Positions 16,808 through 25,719 of a DNA stretch of 37,888 bases are shown one piece after another. This DNA is from Chloroflexota bacterium (GTDB lineage: Bacteria; Chloroflexota; Dehalococcoidia; Lucifugimonadales; Australimonadaceae). How positions within the stretch are numbered: the first letter of the stretch is position 1; the number at the start of each line of letters is the position of its first letter. The position numbers were made by a program, and so were the translations under genes. The notes beneath the pieces are model-generated. The model was not told the DNA's origin, did not search any database, and saw only the letters and a program-made list of their open reading frames with translations. The DNA lies in contig JAPPHT010000070.1 in the NCBI GenBank assembly GCA_028874795.1, positions 191,068 to 228,955 of the forward strand, given 5' to 3'.

Positions 16808-18921
16808 TCGCAGCCCTTCGAAGCCCACCAACGCGCGCCGTCGCTGGCGAAGCTGATGCAGCCGTCCTCGGCGGTGACGAAGACCCGGTCCCGGCCGACG
16901 GCACTGGTCAGGCGCGCAATCACATCCGGCGAGGGATGTCCGAAACGGTTGTCTGCATCCACCGACACCACGGCCGCAGCAGGGTCGACCGCGGCCAGCA
17001 GCGCAGGCGATGTGGAGGTTGCACTGCCGTGGTGCCCTACCTTCAGCACGTCGGCCGAAAGGTCGAGTCCCTCGCCCAGCAGAGCGTGCTCGGCCTCCGT
17101 GAACAGGTCGGCCATCAGCAACGCCGATGCATCACGGTACTCCAGGCGGAGCACGATGCTGTTGTTGTTCAGGTCGGAGGAGGTGCCGGTGTGCAAGGGC
17201 AATGGCGGATTCATGACTTCCAGGGTGACCTGTTCCCCGAGCGCTACGGTCGTCCCACGGATGCCTTCCTGCACATCCAGACCCAGCTCATCGAGTTCGT
17301 TGCGCCAGGAGACTTCTTCCGCCGAGAGTGACGGAGGCGCAAGCAGCTTGTCGAAACGTCCCTGGCGCGCGAGTCCCAGCAGACCCGTGGCGTGGTCGGC
17401 ATGCCGATGTGTGATCACGCCCAGGTCCATGTGGAGCCCTTCGAGCGGGAGGGCGGCGTCCACGAGGTTCGAGATCAGCCGCGGGTCGGCCCCGCCGTCC
17501 ACCAGTGCGGTCGCCCTGTCCGGCGTTACGATGAGCAGTGCGTCGCCCTGCCCGACGTCGAGTACGTGCAGGTGCAGCAGGTCACTCGAGGGCGTCAGCG
17601 CGGCGACCCAGACCGCACTCATGAGCACACCGGCAACGCCCAGTACTGCCAGGCGCTCGATGTTGCGCGCGGGCCCATGCCAGGTCGCCCGCAACGCCTC
17701 GGAGACGTCGGGAGTCCATCGCGGACGGCTCACGGCGGCCCCCGCGCACGCCAACAGCGCATAGGCGGCCCATACCCACGTTGCGCTCAAGCCCTCCACC
17801 GAAAGCCGGGCCCCGGGGACCGCGGCGAAGAGTGCTGCCAGGTGCGTGAGCGCCGTCCCCGTCAGCCACGTGACGAGGCCCAGCGCCTCGCCCAGTGGTG
17901 CGAACGTCAACCCGGCGACGGCCGTGAGCGCTGCCGCGATGAGGAACGCCGGCATCGCCAGCATCGCGAGGAGCGTTGCGGGTGCGCCCAGGAGTGGGAC
18001 CTCGCCGAAATTGAATGCGACCAGCGGTGTCGAACCCACGAACGCACCGAACGAAATCATGAGGCTTGCAATGGCCGCTCGCAGCGCCTGGCGCGTCGTC
18101 TCTGGCAGCCGTGCCTGCAGCGCGGACGTTCGCTCCAACGCCCATGCACTCCCAGGCAGCCCCAGCAGCAGGACGCCTACCATCGACGAGAAGCTCAACT
18201 GGAAGGAGCGGTCCCACAGCGAGAGCGGTTCCAGGAGGAGCATGAGGAAGGCGGCGAGGCCAAGGGCGTTGACGGCCGCGGGCATCCTCCCGGTAGCGAG
18301 CGCCAGCAGGAACGCCGAACCCATGACGCCCGCTCGCACCGCGGAAGGCGGAGCGCCCGCAAGGAGGATGTACCCCCAGAGCAGCATCAGCGGGCCGACG
18401 AAGTAGAGGCCGAACCGGCGTCCCAGCAGCGCGCGCGAGACGAGTAACGAGAGGCCCAGCACCAGCCCGGCGTGCAGCCCTGACACAGCCAGCAGGTGGG
18501 CGAGCCCGGCCTCGCGAAACCGGGCATAGGTCTCCGGCGTGATCCCTGCCCGCAGGCCGAGCAACACGGCCGCAGCGACCGGCGCGACCGGCTCCGGCAC
18601 GGAGCGTTGTAGAGCACCCGCCAGTTGGAGGCGGCCATGGTGCAGGAGCGGAACGACCCCTCCCGGGCCCGGCGTTGTCGAGACGACCTCCGCTCTGGAG
18701 ACCACCGTGTGGATGCCCCGGACGGCGAGGTGCTCCCGGTAGTCGAACGGGCCGATGTTGCCTGGGGCGTCGATGTGGCCGTGGATGACAACTTCGTCGC
18801 CGTGGCGCAGGAAGGGATAGGTGCGCCCTTCCACCGGGGGTGATTCCGGGTCGGCCCAGACCAGCGCCTCGCCGGATACGGGCATCCAGCCGCCCCTGCC
18901 CGAGGGCCTCGGCATTTTCAA
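16804..18921 (-). CDS. comEC: ComEC/Rec2 DNA uptake channel, main part (5' end shifted out of frame)
   Basis: This frame holds most of ComEC, the membrane channel that passes single-stranded DNA into the cell during natural transformation. After the DUF4131-like segment (GDEVVIHGHIDAPGNIGPFDYREHLA) comes the multi-helix competence domain (AHLLAVSGLHAGLVLGLSLL). The C-terminal metallo-beta-lactamase domain has LDVGQGDALLI, the ligand motif THRHADH and KVGHHGS. The first ~110 residues are in another frame (18900-19231), so this gene as read here has no proper start. Joined, the two parts would give about 808 residues, normal for ComEC. It may be a sequencing or assembly error or a real inactivating insertion. 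Confidence 0.85.
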   Translation of the reverse strand: MKMPRPSGRGGWMPVSGEALVWADPESPPVEGRTYPFLRHGDEVVIHGHIDAPGNIGPFDYREHLAVRGIHTVVSRAEVVSTTPGPGGVVPLLHHGRLQLAGALQRSVPEPVAPVAAAVLLGLRAGITPETYARFREAGLAHLLAVSGLHAGLVLGLSLLVSRALLGRRFGLYFVGPLMLLWGYILLAGAPPSAVRAGVMGSAFLLALATGRMPAAVNALGLAAFLMLLLEPLSLWDRSFQLSFSSMVGVLLLGLPGSAWALERTSALQARLPETTRQALRAAIASLMISFGAFVGSTPLVAFNFGEVPLLGAPATLLAMLAMPAFLIAAALTAVAGLTFAPLGEALGLVTWLTGTALTHLAALFAAVPGARLSVEGLSATWVWAAYALLACAGAAVSRPRWTPDVSEALRATWHGPARNIERLAVLGVAGVLMSAVWVAALTPSSDLLHLHVLDVGQGDALLIVTPDRATALVDGGADPRLISNLVDAALPLEGLHMDLGVITHRHADHATGLLGLARQGRFDKLLAPPSLSAEEVSWRNELDELGLDVQEGIRGTTVALGEQVTLEVMNPPLPLHTGTSSDLNNNSIVLRLEYRDASALLMADLFTEAEHALLGEGLDLSADVLKVGHHGSATSTSPALLAAVDPAAAVVSVDADNRFGHPSPDVIARLTSAVGRDRVFVTAEDGCISFASDGARWWASKGCD

Positions 18922-19231
18922 TGGTGAGCCGCAGCGAACCGCCCGCTGGTTCCGGTGCGCCGGTTACTGCCCCTCGCAGGGTGACTTCCTTTCCGTGCAG
19001 GGCAACGAGGCCGTCGTCCGGGGTCAATTCGGGCAAGGGGCGCGCGATGCCGAGCAGCCCGCCCGCAAGGAAGACCACGGCCATGCCGACGCGTAGCCCG
19101 GCCAAACGCAGCCGGAGCGCTCCGACGGCAACTGCGACGATGGCGAGCACCGCTCCCCAGAGGGGCACTCCCGCGCTGGACTGCGCGAACAGCCCCAATA
19201 CGTACCCGAGACCCAGCCATGCGAGGGGCAT
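18900..19231 (-). pseudogene. comEC: ComEC N-terminal portion, separated by a frameshift
   Basis: ATG 19231 opens MPLAWLGLGYVLGLFAQSSA and continues through two or three helices into the OB-like segment LHGKEVTLRGAVTGAPE..LRLTIENAEALGQG. At about 18893-18906 the protein-like sequence jumps to the frame of the main comEC part (RGGWMPVSGEALVWADP). The jump lies at a G-rich run (GGGCAGGGGCGGC) and is explained by one extra base. The start lies 3 nt beyond the stop of the MFS transporter, so comEC is the second gene of that unit. Confidence 0.75.
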
Positions 19232-19234
19232 GAG

Positions 19235-20575
19235 CTAGCCGTGCCTCCCGGCCTCGCGAGCCGCAGCGGATGCCTGGCGCTCTGCGAGCCGTATGCGCGC
19301 GCTCAGACGCCGGGGCGACCCCATGGCCAGCGCCGTCGGAATCATCAGCGCTCCTATGAAGGCGAGGACCCATATGGCTGCGCGATAGTCGCCCGTGATG
19401 TCGAACACGCGGGCCATGAAGATCGGCCCCACGACGCCTGCGGCCACGGAGCCGCCCTGCAGCAGTCCCACGATCGATCCGAGAGAGCGCGTGCCGAACA
19501 TCATGCTCCCCAGCGTCCCGCGCGTGGGGATGACGCTGCCGAAACCGATGCCGAACAGCGCGACGAACGGGAGCGCCAGGGCGACGGTCGTGGCCGTTAC
19601 GAACTGCAGGTAGAGCATGGACGCCGTCAGCATGCTCGCCACGACGGCCAGCACGAGGCGGTAGTCCACCTTGTCCAGCATGTAGCCCGCCCCCAGGCGG
19701 CCGATGCCGCTGAGGAAGAAGACGAGCGTGAAGGTTACCGCCGCCTCGCCCTTCGTGAGCCCGGCGTCCTCCACGAAGTAGAAGATCTGGTGGACCTGGA
19801 ACGCGGAGTTCACCATGAACATGCCGGAGAGGTAGCCCATGAACAGCCAGAACTCCTTCGTACGCATCGCCCGGCGCGCGTTCATGCCGCGGACGGGCGG
19901 GACCGTCCTTATCGCCGCGCCCTGCTCGTCGCGCTCGGGAGGGTCGCCGTCGGGGCGGAGGCCGTAAGGTTCGGGCCGTTCGCGGGCGATCGCGCTGATG
20001 AGCGTGAGGAGGATGAGTACGATCACCCCGTAGGCGATGATGATGTTCCGCCAGCCGAACGTCTCTTCCAGCGACGTGTTCAGGATGACGAACGGCGAGC
20101 CGAAGATCGGTCCCATCACCGCCCATCCCGTGGCGGTGCCCAGCTTGCGCCGGAACCAGCGCGCGATGAGCACCGGCCACGTCACCGCATGGCTCATCGC
20201 CGAGGTGCCGATGGAGATGACGAATATGGCGAGGTAGAACGTGAGGATGCCGTTGATCAGCCCCAGCCCGACGAGGCCGAGACCGGTGATGATGGCGCTC
20301 CAGAAGAGAAGTGTGCGCGGCTTTACGCGGTCCAGCAGGATGCCGACAAGCGGGCTCGTGATGCCGGACTCCATCTGCCGCATCGACATCGCTCCGCCGA
20401 CCACGGAGCGCGACCAGCCAAAGTGCCCCTCGATGGAGACGGCGAAGGCGGTCATCCCCTGGAAGTAGGCCGCCGAGAGGACGGTGTTCGTGAAGATGCT
20501 TCCGGCGACGATGTACCAGCCGTAGAAGATGCGCGGTCGGCGCGTTGTGGCAGGGGTCTGGGAAAGGGGTTCCAA
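19235..20575 (-). CDS. MFS transporter
   Basis: A 446-residue protein with twelve predicted helices in two halves, separated by a charged central loop (PEPYGLRPDGDPPERDEQG). The loop between helices 2 and 3 has the MFS pattern GILLDRVKPRTLL and the second half repeats it as GYMLDKVDYRLVL. The overall look is that of the oxalate/formate or monocarboxylate branch, but the substrate is not predictable. The start is TTG at 20575 with GGAG upstream. comEC starts 3 nt after its stop. A possible weak promoter (TTTCCC-17-TACCAT) lies at 20645-20617. Confidence 0.88.
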   Translation of the reverse strand: MEPLSQTPATTRRPRIFYGWYIVAGSIFTNTVLSAAYFQGMTAFAVSIEGHFGWSRSVVGGAMSMRQMESGITSPLVGILLDRVKPRTLLFWSAIITGLGLVGLGLINGILTFYLAIFVISIGTSAMSHAVTWPVLIARWFRRKLGTATGWAVMGPIFGSPFVILNTSLEETFGWRNIIIAYGVIVLILLTLISAIARERPEPYGLRPDGDPPERDEQGAAIRTVPPVRGMNARRAMRTKEFWLFMGYLSGMFMVNSAFQVHQIFYFVEDAGLTKGEAAVTFTLVFFLSGIGRLGAGYMLDKVDYRLVLAVVASMLTASMLYLQFVTATTVALALPFVALFGIGFGSVIPTRGTLGSMMFGTRSLGSIVGLLQGGSVAAGVVGPIFMARVFDITGDYRAAIWVLAFIGALMIPTALAMGSPRRLSARIRLAERQASAAAREAGRHG

Positions 20576-20616
20576 GCAGGCGTCTCCACGCGGCCCGCTC
20601 CGGCCGCCATCGTCGC

Positions 20617-20645
20617 ATGGTAGCCGCGTGCGGCGTCGAGGGAAA
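20617..20645 (-). promoter_or_regulatory. Weak possible promoter of the MFS-comEC unit
   Basis: Minus-strand TTTCCC (20645-20640) and TACCAT (20622-20617), 17 bp apart. It is back to back with the stronger plus-strand promoter at 20659. The -35 is poor, so support is limited. Confidence 0.3.
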
Positions 20646-20658
20646 CCGCGCCGCGCCT

Positions 20659-20687
20659 TTGACAGCGGCCGCGCCGGCTTCTATCGT
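20659..20687 (+). promoter_or_regulatory. Predicted promoter of the PPOX-family gene
   Basis: TTGACA (20659-20664), a 17-bp spacer and TATCGT (20682-20687). The -35 is exact consensus. The predicted start is about 28 nt before the ATG at 20722. Confidence 0.6.
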
Positions 20688-20721
20688 GGGCCTTCCACCC
20701 CTGCTTCGCGGAGGCTGCTCG

Positions 20722-21144
20722 ATGGCGAACCTCGACGACCTGGACGGACTGCTGGCCCACAACAACGTCGTCGTGTTCACGACGTTCCGGCGCGACGGAA
20801 TGCCGCAGCAGAGCCTCGTCACCGTCGGCAAGATGGACGGCGGGTTGGCCTTCACGACGCGCTCGCGCAACGCGAAGGCGTACAACCTGGCGCGAGACCC
20901 GCGCTGCGCCATCATGCTCGTCAGGCCGGACAACCGCGGGTTCGCGGTGCTCGACGGCAGCGCGGAGGTGCAGGGCCCGCACAACACGGACGCGGACGCG
21001 CTGCGCCTCCGGCTGCGGGAGGTCTACCGTGTCGCGGCGGGCAAGGAGCACCCCGACTGGGACGAGTACGACCGCGTGATGCTGGAGGAGGGGCGCGTCA
21101 CGGTGCTGCTCCGGCCCGACCGGATCTTCGCGAGGAATGTCTAG
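20722..21144 (+). CDS. PPOX-class flavin/F420-type split-barrel protein
   Basis: A 140-residue protein of the pyridoxamine-5'-phosphate-oxidase-like split-barrel fold. Matching features are the opening strand NNVVVFTTFRRDGMPQQSLV, the KAYNLARDPRCAIMLV segment and a C-terminal GRVTVLLRPDRIFA. The closest group appears to be the small F420- or FMN-binding enzymes (TIGR03618-like), which reduce diverse substrates; no substrate can be assigned. ATG 20722 follows CGGAGG, and a TTGACA-17-TATCGT promoter lies upstream. Its stop overlaps the stop of the convergent protease gene in a CTAG palindrome. Confidence 0.8.
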   Translation: MANLDDLDGLLAHNNVVVFTTFRRDGMPQQSLVTVGKMDGGLAFTTRSRNAKAYNLARDPRCAIMLVRPDNRGFAVLDGSAEVQGPHNTDADALRLRLREVYRVAAGKEHPDWDEYDRVMLEEGRVTVLLRPDRIFARNV

Positions 21145-22355
21145 GGCTCGTCCCCGCCTTCGTTGCCCCCACCCTGTTCTTCTTCGTCGTCGAAGTTCAC
21201 CTCTTCCAACGTCAGCTCGAACGTGAACCGCACGGCAGCACGGACGATCTCGACGTCGATGGTGTCCCCGACGCGGTAGTCGGTGAGGAGCATCAGCACC
21301 AGCTGGCTCGTGCCGGTAATGGGGATGCCGTCCACCTGCACGATGACGTCGTTCACCTCGATGCCGGCGCGCGCCGCCGGGCTGTCCTCGGCGACGGAGA
21401 CCACGAGCGCGCCTTCGTCGACAGTCAGGTTGCGTTCCGTGACGGCCGTGGGGGTAACGTCCTGGACGGTGATGCCCATGCGCGGGCGCACGACGCGACC
21501 GAACTCGATGAGGTGCTGGGAGACGGCGGTGGCCGTGTCGGCGCTGATGGCGAAGCCCATGCCGTCGATCGATATGGCGCCGTCCAGCGATTCCCGGATG
21601 ACGCGCGTGTTGATGCCGACAACCTCGCCGTTCAGGTTCAGCAGCGGGCCCCCGCTGTTGCCGGGGTTGATGACTGCGTCCGTCTGCAGGAGGTTATCCA
21701 GCCGCTCGCCGCCCGTTCCGAGTGACCGGCCCTTGGCGCTGAGAACGCCCACGGTGACCGAGCCCTGGAAACCGAGCGGGCTGCCGATCGCCACGACCCA
21801 CTCGCCGATGCGGAGCCTGCCTACGTCGCCCAGGCGCAGGGTGACGAGGTCCTCCACCTCTTGCGGGTCCACCTTGAGCACAGCGAGGTCGGTGGCCTTG
21901 TCCACGCCGATGATGTCGACCGGCAGCCGCTGGCGGTTCGAGAGGACCACCTCCACGTCGACAGCACCCTCGACGACATGCTCGTTGGTCAGGATGTAGC
22001 CCTCCTCATGGAAGAAGACGCCCGAGCCCTGAGCGACGCCCGGGGTGGTCTGGCCGAAGACGTTGGTCTGCTCGACCGTGGCGATCACCTGCACGACCGC
22101 AGGCATGGTCCTCTCCACGGTATCTGCGATGAAGTACGCCGCGGTGAGCAGGTCCGCCGTTCTCTGGAGGGGGTCGATGGTCGGGGTCGGAAGCGGGCGC
22201 AGGGGGTCGGGAGTAGCAGTTGGAGGAGGGCCATCCGAGGTCGTGGTGGGCGTGGGCGCCGCGGTGCTCGTGCAGGCGGCAAGCATGCCGGCTACGAGCG
22301 TTGCCAGGAGCAGCAGGGCCAGTTTGTGCAATAGGGGCCTCCGTACGGCAGACAT
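21141..22355 (-). CDS. HtrA/DegP-type serine protease lipoprotein with PDZ domain
   Basis: A 404-residue secreted quality-control protease. The N-terminus is a lipoprotein signal (LALLLLATLVAGMLAAC, lipid-modified Cys28), followed by a Thr/Pro-rich linker to about residue 60. The trypsin-like domain has His126 (TNEHVV), Asp156 (KATDLAVLKV) and Ser234 (NPGNSGGPLL). One PDZ domain follows (about 290-380), ending in an acidic tail. ATG 22355 is preferred because it gives a compact signal peptide; the earlier ATG 22394 overlaps a -10-like TATCAT (22398-22393), which would place the transcript start between the two. It lies downstream of rph on the same strand. Confidence 0.92.
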   Translation of the reverse strand: MSAVRRPLLHKLALLLLATLVAGMLAACTSTAAPTPTTTSDGPPPTATPDPLRPLPTPTIDPLQRTADLLTAAYFIADTVERTMPAVVQVIATVEQTNVFGQTTPGVAQGSGVFFHEEGYILTNEHVVEGAVDVEVVLSNRQRLPVDIIGVDKATDLAVLKVDPQEVEDLVTLRLGDVGRLRIGEWVVAIGSPLGFQGSVTVGVLSAKGRSLGTGGERLDNLLQTDAVINPGNSGGPLLNLNGEVVGINTRVIRESLDGAISIDGMGFAISADTATAVSQHLIEFGRVVRPRMGITVQDVTPTAVTERNLTVDEGALVVSVAEDSPAARAGIEVNDVIVQVDGIPITGTSQLVLMLLTDYRVGDTIDVEIVRAAVRFTFELTLEEVNFDDEEEQGGGNEGGDEP

Positions 22356-22446
22356 GAGAGTGAGCAAGGCCAGCCGGATGCCTTCGCTTAACATGATACG
22401 GTGCGCAACGCCGTGTGGATTGCCAGCCGTAGCAACCAGACCCCGT

Positions 22447-23172
<726 letters not shown>

Positions 23173-23181
23173 AGCGTCTCC

Positions 23182-23991
23182 TCAGGTGCCCAGCCGGACG
23201 GGGTCGGCTTCCTGCTGGAGCGTTCGGATGATGGACATGGCAGTGAGCCGCCCGGTCTTGGGGTTCTCGCCCGGGATGTTCTCCAGGTGGAGGCGCATGA
23301 GCCCGAACTCGCCCTCGACCTCGATGTCGTGGCAGTTCCGTTGGAGGCCGGGCACCGCAATCATCTTCACGGTGGTGCGGTCCGGCCCGATACCGGCGAA
23401 GCTGACCGCCGCGGAGACGTTGAGGTTGGCGGGGAAGCCGACGCATGCCTCGCGGGCCGAGCCGGAGAAGATGACCTCCTCCTCTTCCATCGACCAAAGG
23501 TCGATGCCGTTCTGCACGACGTGCGGGGCGCCGTCCAGCGCGGCGGGGCCCTTGCGGGACTCCATGACGACGCGGTCGATCCGGCCCACTGAGGCGGACT
23601 TGATGCCGTCCAGGCCGATGATGGCGCCGGAGGGCATGAGGAGGCGGCAGCCTGTCTCCCGCGCCCTGTCCAGCAACTCCGGGTGGGCGATGAGCGCGCC
23701 GACGCTGATGACCATCGCGCCCTTGCCGGCCGCGAAGGCGGCGTCGACGAGGCCGGGCACGATGGGCGCGCCGGCGGCCTCGACGAGCAGGTCGGCCTGC
23801 TCGATCAGCTCGCCCGTGCTCATGTAGGGCGGAGCCGTTTGGAGCGTCTGCAGGAACTCGCGGGCGCTGGACTCCGTGCGGCTCGCGACGCCGGCGACCT
23901 CCATACCGCCCAGCGTGCCCTCGTCAGCGGCGCGCAGGATGGCCTTGCCGATCGCGCCGCATCCGACGATGCCGATGGTGGGAGCGTTCAT
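23182..23991 (-). CDS. L-aspartate dehydrogenase-like protein (NadX/DUF108 family)
   Basis: A 269-residue NAD(P)-binding protein beginning MNAPTIGIVGCGAIGKAI. It carries the aspartate-dehydrogenase hallmarks ISVGALIAHPELL, PSGAIIGLDGIKSA, NVSAAVSFAGIGPDRT and a conserved His in RNCHDIEVEGEFG. The family converts L-aspartate to iminoaspartate (or the reverse) and can feed NAD synthesis. No nadA or nadC is nearby, so that role is not supported by context. The gene begins 6 nt after the stop of the upstream epimerase and 9 nt before rph. Confidence 0.85.
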   Translation of the reverse strand: MNAPTIGIVGCGAIGKAILRAADEGTLGGMEVAGVASRTESSAREFLQTLQTAPPYMSTGELIEQADLLVEAAGAPIVPGLVDAAFAAGKGAMVISVGALIAHPELLDRARETGCRLLMPSGAIIGLDGIKSASVGRIDRVVMESRKGPAALDGAPHVVQNGIDLWSMEEEEVIFSGSAREACVGFPANLNVSAAVSFAGIGPDRTTVKMIAVPGLQRNCHDIEVEGEFGLMRLHLENIPGENPKTGRLTAMSIIRTLQQEADPVRLGT

Positions 23992-23997
23992 GGCTAC

Positions 23998-24942
23998 CTA
24001 CTTCTCGTTGCCCTCTTCCAGCCAGGCGATGTAGTCGGCCATGGCGGACTCGGGCGTGTAGGCGTTCTCGAAGCCGAGCTCGTCGCGGGCGCGGCTCATG
24101 TCCAGGTAGTTCTGCTCCTTGTAGCCGGGGCCCTTGCCCTCCTGCAGCGGCAGGTTGGCGTCCGGCTTGACGGCCTTGACCGCGTCGACGAGGCGCTGGT
24201 TGGAGACGGCGACGCCGGAGCTGACGTTGTAGATGCGATGGGGCAGGTCCTCGGTGAGCTGCACGAGCTTGATGCCCTGGGCGCAGTCCTTCACGTAGCA
24301 GACGTCGCCGGTGTCCTCGGCGAACGGCACGCCGCGCGAGTAGTCCGGCTCGGCGCTGTTCACGCCGGCATGGGCGAGCCTGCTGGGGAGGTTCATCATG
24401 GAGTGGTAGAGCGGCCCCCAGATGCCGCCGATACGCATGGATACGACGTCCAGCCCGGTGCGGGCCGCGTAGTGGAAGGCGAGTATCTCCCACGACTTCT
24501 TGAACGTTTCGGTGGGGTTGGCCGACTCGACCGGGAGCCTGTCGGTCTCGCGGTAGGGTCCAGCGGGGAGGCTGTGGTAGACGGCGATGGAGCTGGCGAG
24601 CGAGAGTCGCTTGACCTCGGCGTTGCGAGCGGCCTCCAGCACGCCGATGAGGCCGTTCATATTGACGCGGTAGTCCTCGTAGGGACCGAGCGCGGCCACG
24701 CCGGGGACGGCGAGGTGCACGATGTGCTCCGCCTTGTGCTTCTTCGCCAACTCCTCGATCACGCCCGGCTGCGAAGCGTCCGCCTTCTCGACGATGACAC
24801 GCTTGCCGTATTCGTCCTTGATGAACGAGGGCTCGCGCCAGGTCTGGTAGTACGTGATGACGACGTCTTCGCCCGCGTCGACGAACGCCCTGGCCGTGTG
24901 CAGGCCGATGAAACCCATGCCGCCTGTGATGAGGACTGTCAC
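23998..24942 (-). CDS. NAD-dependent epimerase/dehydratase-like protein, atypical active site (paralogue 1)
   Basis: A 314-residue extended-SDR protein with the NAD motif GGMGFIG (residues 7-13), LASSIAVYHS and RIGGIWGP. Typical family members modify nucleotide sugars. In the usual YxxxK region the sequence reads ANPTETFKKSWEILAFHYA: the lysine is kept but the tyrosine four residues earlier appears to be Thr. The same pattern recurs in the paralogue at 26594, with Pro at that position. The gene starts with GTG (24942) after GGAGGTGGACG and heads the nadX-rph unit. Confidence 0.85.
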   Translation of the reverse strand: MTVLITGGMGFIGLHTARAFVDAGEDVVITYYQTWREPSFIKDEYGKRVIVEKADASQPGVIEELAKKHKAEHIVHLAVPGVAALGPYEDYRVNMNGLIGVLEAARNAEVKRLSLASSIAVYHSLPAGPYRETDRLPVESANPTETFKKSWEILAFHYAARTGLDVVSMRIGGIWGPLYHSMMNLPSRLAHAGVNSAEPDYSRGVPFAEDTGDVCYVKDCAQGIKLVQLTEDLPHRIYNVSSGVAVSNQRLVDAVKAVKPDANLPLQEGKGPGYKEQNYLDMSRARDELGFENAYTPESAMADYIAWLEEGNEK

Positions 24943-25039
24943 CGTCCACCTCCGCTGAGAGCAGGTACTGTGGGCGCGCGCCGCGCCGCAGTCGGTAAGG
25001 GTATCCCATCGCGCCCGGATGCGCGAGTGGCCGTCCGGT

Positions 25040-25200
25040 GGGACGGCTGCCGAACAAGGATGTCAACGGACGGCGCCATGAGATCCTTAATGCCGATCTC
25101 CAGGAGTAAACGGGGACGCAGTTCTGACATTCTTAATCCGTCCGTGACAGGCGCTTTTATGGCCGTGGCCTGCTTCCCGCGATTAAGGCAGTAACAATCT
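25040..25200. other. Gene-free tract, A/T-richer, possible mobile-element remnant
   Basis: Within the 24943-25719 gap this stretch has lower GC and the string ACGGGGACGCAGTTCTGACA (from 25109) followed by TTCTTAATCC. It reminds me of ends of small transposase-associated elements, but this is recollection only. No open gene is supported here. Confidence 0.3.
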
Positions 25201-25251
25201 CATGCGTTTCAAGTTTCTGCGCCGCCGCGATGGGTCCTGGCAGGTAGGGTC

Positions 25252-25320
25252 GTGCGAGCGCGACAGTCATAGAACCAGCGTAGCGGACGCGGGGGCGACC
25301 GCGTAAGGGGCGGCTGTCAC
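25252..25320 (-). repeat. 69-bp dispersed repeat R, copy 2 (inverted)
   Basis: The minus strand reads GTGACAGCCGCCCCTTACGC and on through TACGCTGGTTCTATG. It matches copy 1 (5581-5649) at about 60 of 69 positions, including the TTACGC/TACGCT pair and the ATG. Sequence after the repeat is unrelated in the two copies. Confidence 0.65.
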
Positions 25321-25350
25321 GAGATGAGGGGATGCCCCATGCCCCGAAGG

Positions 25351-25403
25351 CCCTCACCCGCCGCCCTTTAGGACGGCACCCTCTCCCCAGGAGAGGGATG
25401 AGG
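25351..25403 (-). repeat. Family B repeat, copy 5 (inverted)
   Basis: The CCCTCACCC tail, then a spacer and the palindrome CCCTCTCC-CCA-GGAGAGGG. The unit is in the opposite orientation to the copies at 4237 and 7423. Confidence 0.65.
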
Positions 25404-25451
25404 CCAAATGCCCCACCCCCCATCGCCGCCCCGTGCGCCCTGTCGGGCACG

Positions 25452-25480
25452 CTGGATTCCCGCCTTCGCGGGAATGACGG
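25452..25480 (-). repeat. Family A palindromic repeat, copy 3
   Basis: CTGG, then the hairpin ATTCCCGC-CTTC-GCGGGAAT and GACGG. The perfect 8-bp stem and fixed flanks are shared with the copies at 26563 and 34364. Confidence 0.75.
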
Positions 25481-25603
25481 GTGCTGCGCACCACGTTACG
25501 GGGGCGAGGTTGCGCGCTAAAGCGCGGGCCTTCGCAGGAACGACGAAAACGGAAGCACGCGCAGGCTGGTTCGGCATCACACCCCACTTCCACGCCTCGG
25601 TTC

Positions 25604-25662
25604 ACCCTCACCCGCCGCGCTGCGCTGCGCCGAGCCGACCTCTCCCCGAGGGAGAGGTGTGG
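25604..25662 (-). repeat. Family B repeat, copy 6 (inverted)
   Basis: CCCTCACCC, then a GC-rich spacer and the palindrome ACCTCTCC-CCGA-GGGAGAGGT. The outer A/T change is compensated on both arms relative to other copies. Confidence 0.6.
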
Positions 25663-25719
25663 AGCGTTCATGGTTTACCCTGAGGCCTGCCATCATCGCT
25701 GAGGTGTTGGGAGGGCGTT

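Noticed and set aside
17582-19231. A single 549-codon gene in the frame of the ComEC N-terminus
   Set aside because: After about 18900 the translation turns into Arg/Pro-rich shadow sequence, while ComEC motifs continue in the other frame.
19241-20623. Plus-strand frame of 460 codons opposite the MFS gene
   Set aside because: Mirror frame of a normal twelve-helix transporter; highly charged, low-complexity translation.
25351-25660. CRISPR-like array from the repeated palindromes
   Set aside because: Repeat units belong to different families, spacing is irregular and there are no uniform spacers or cas genes.
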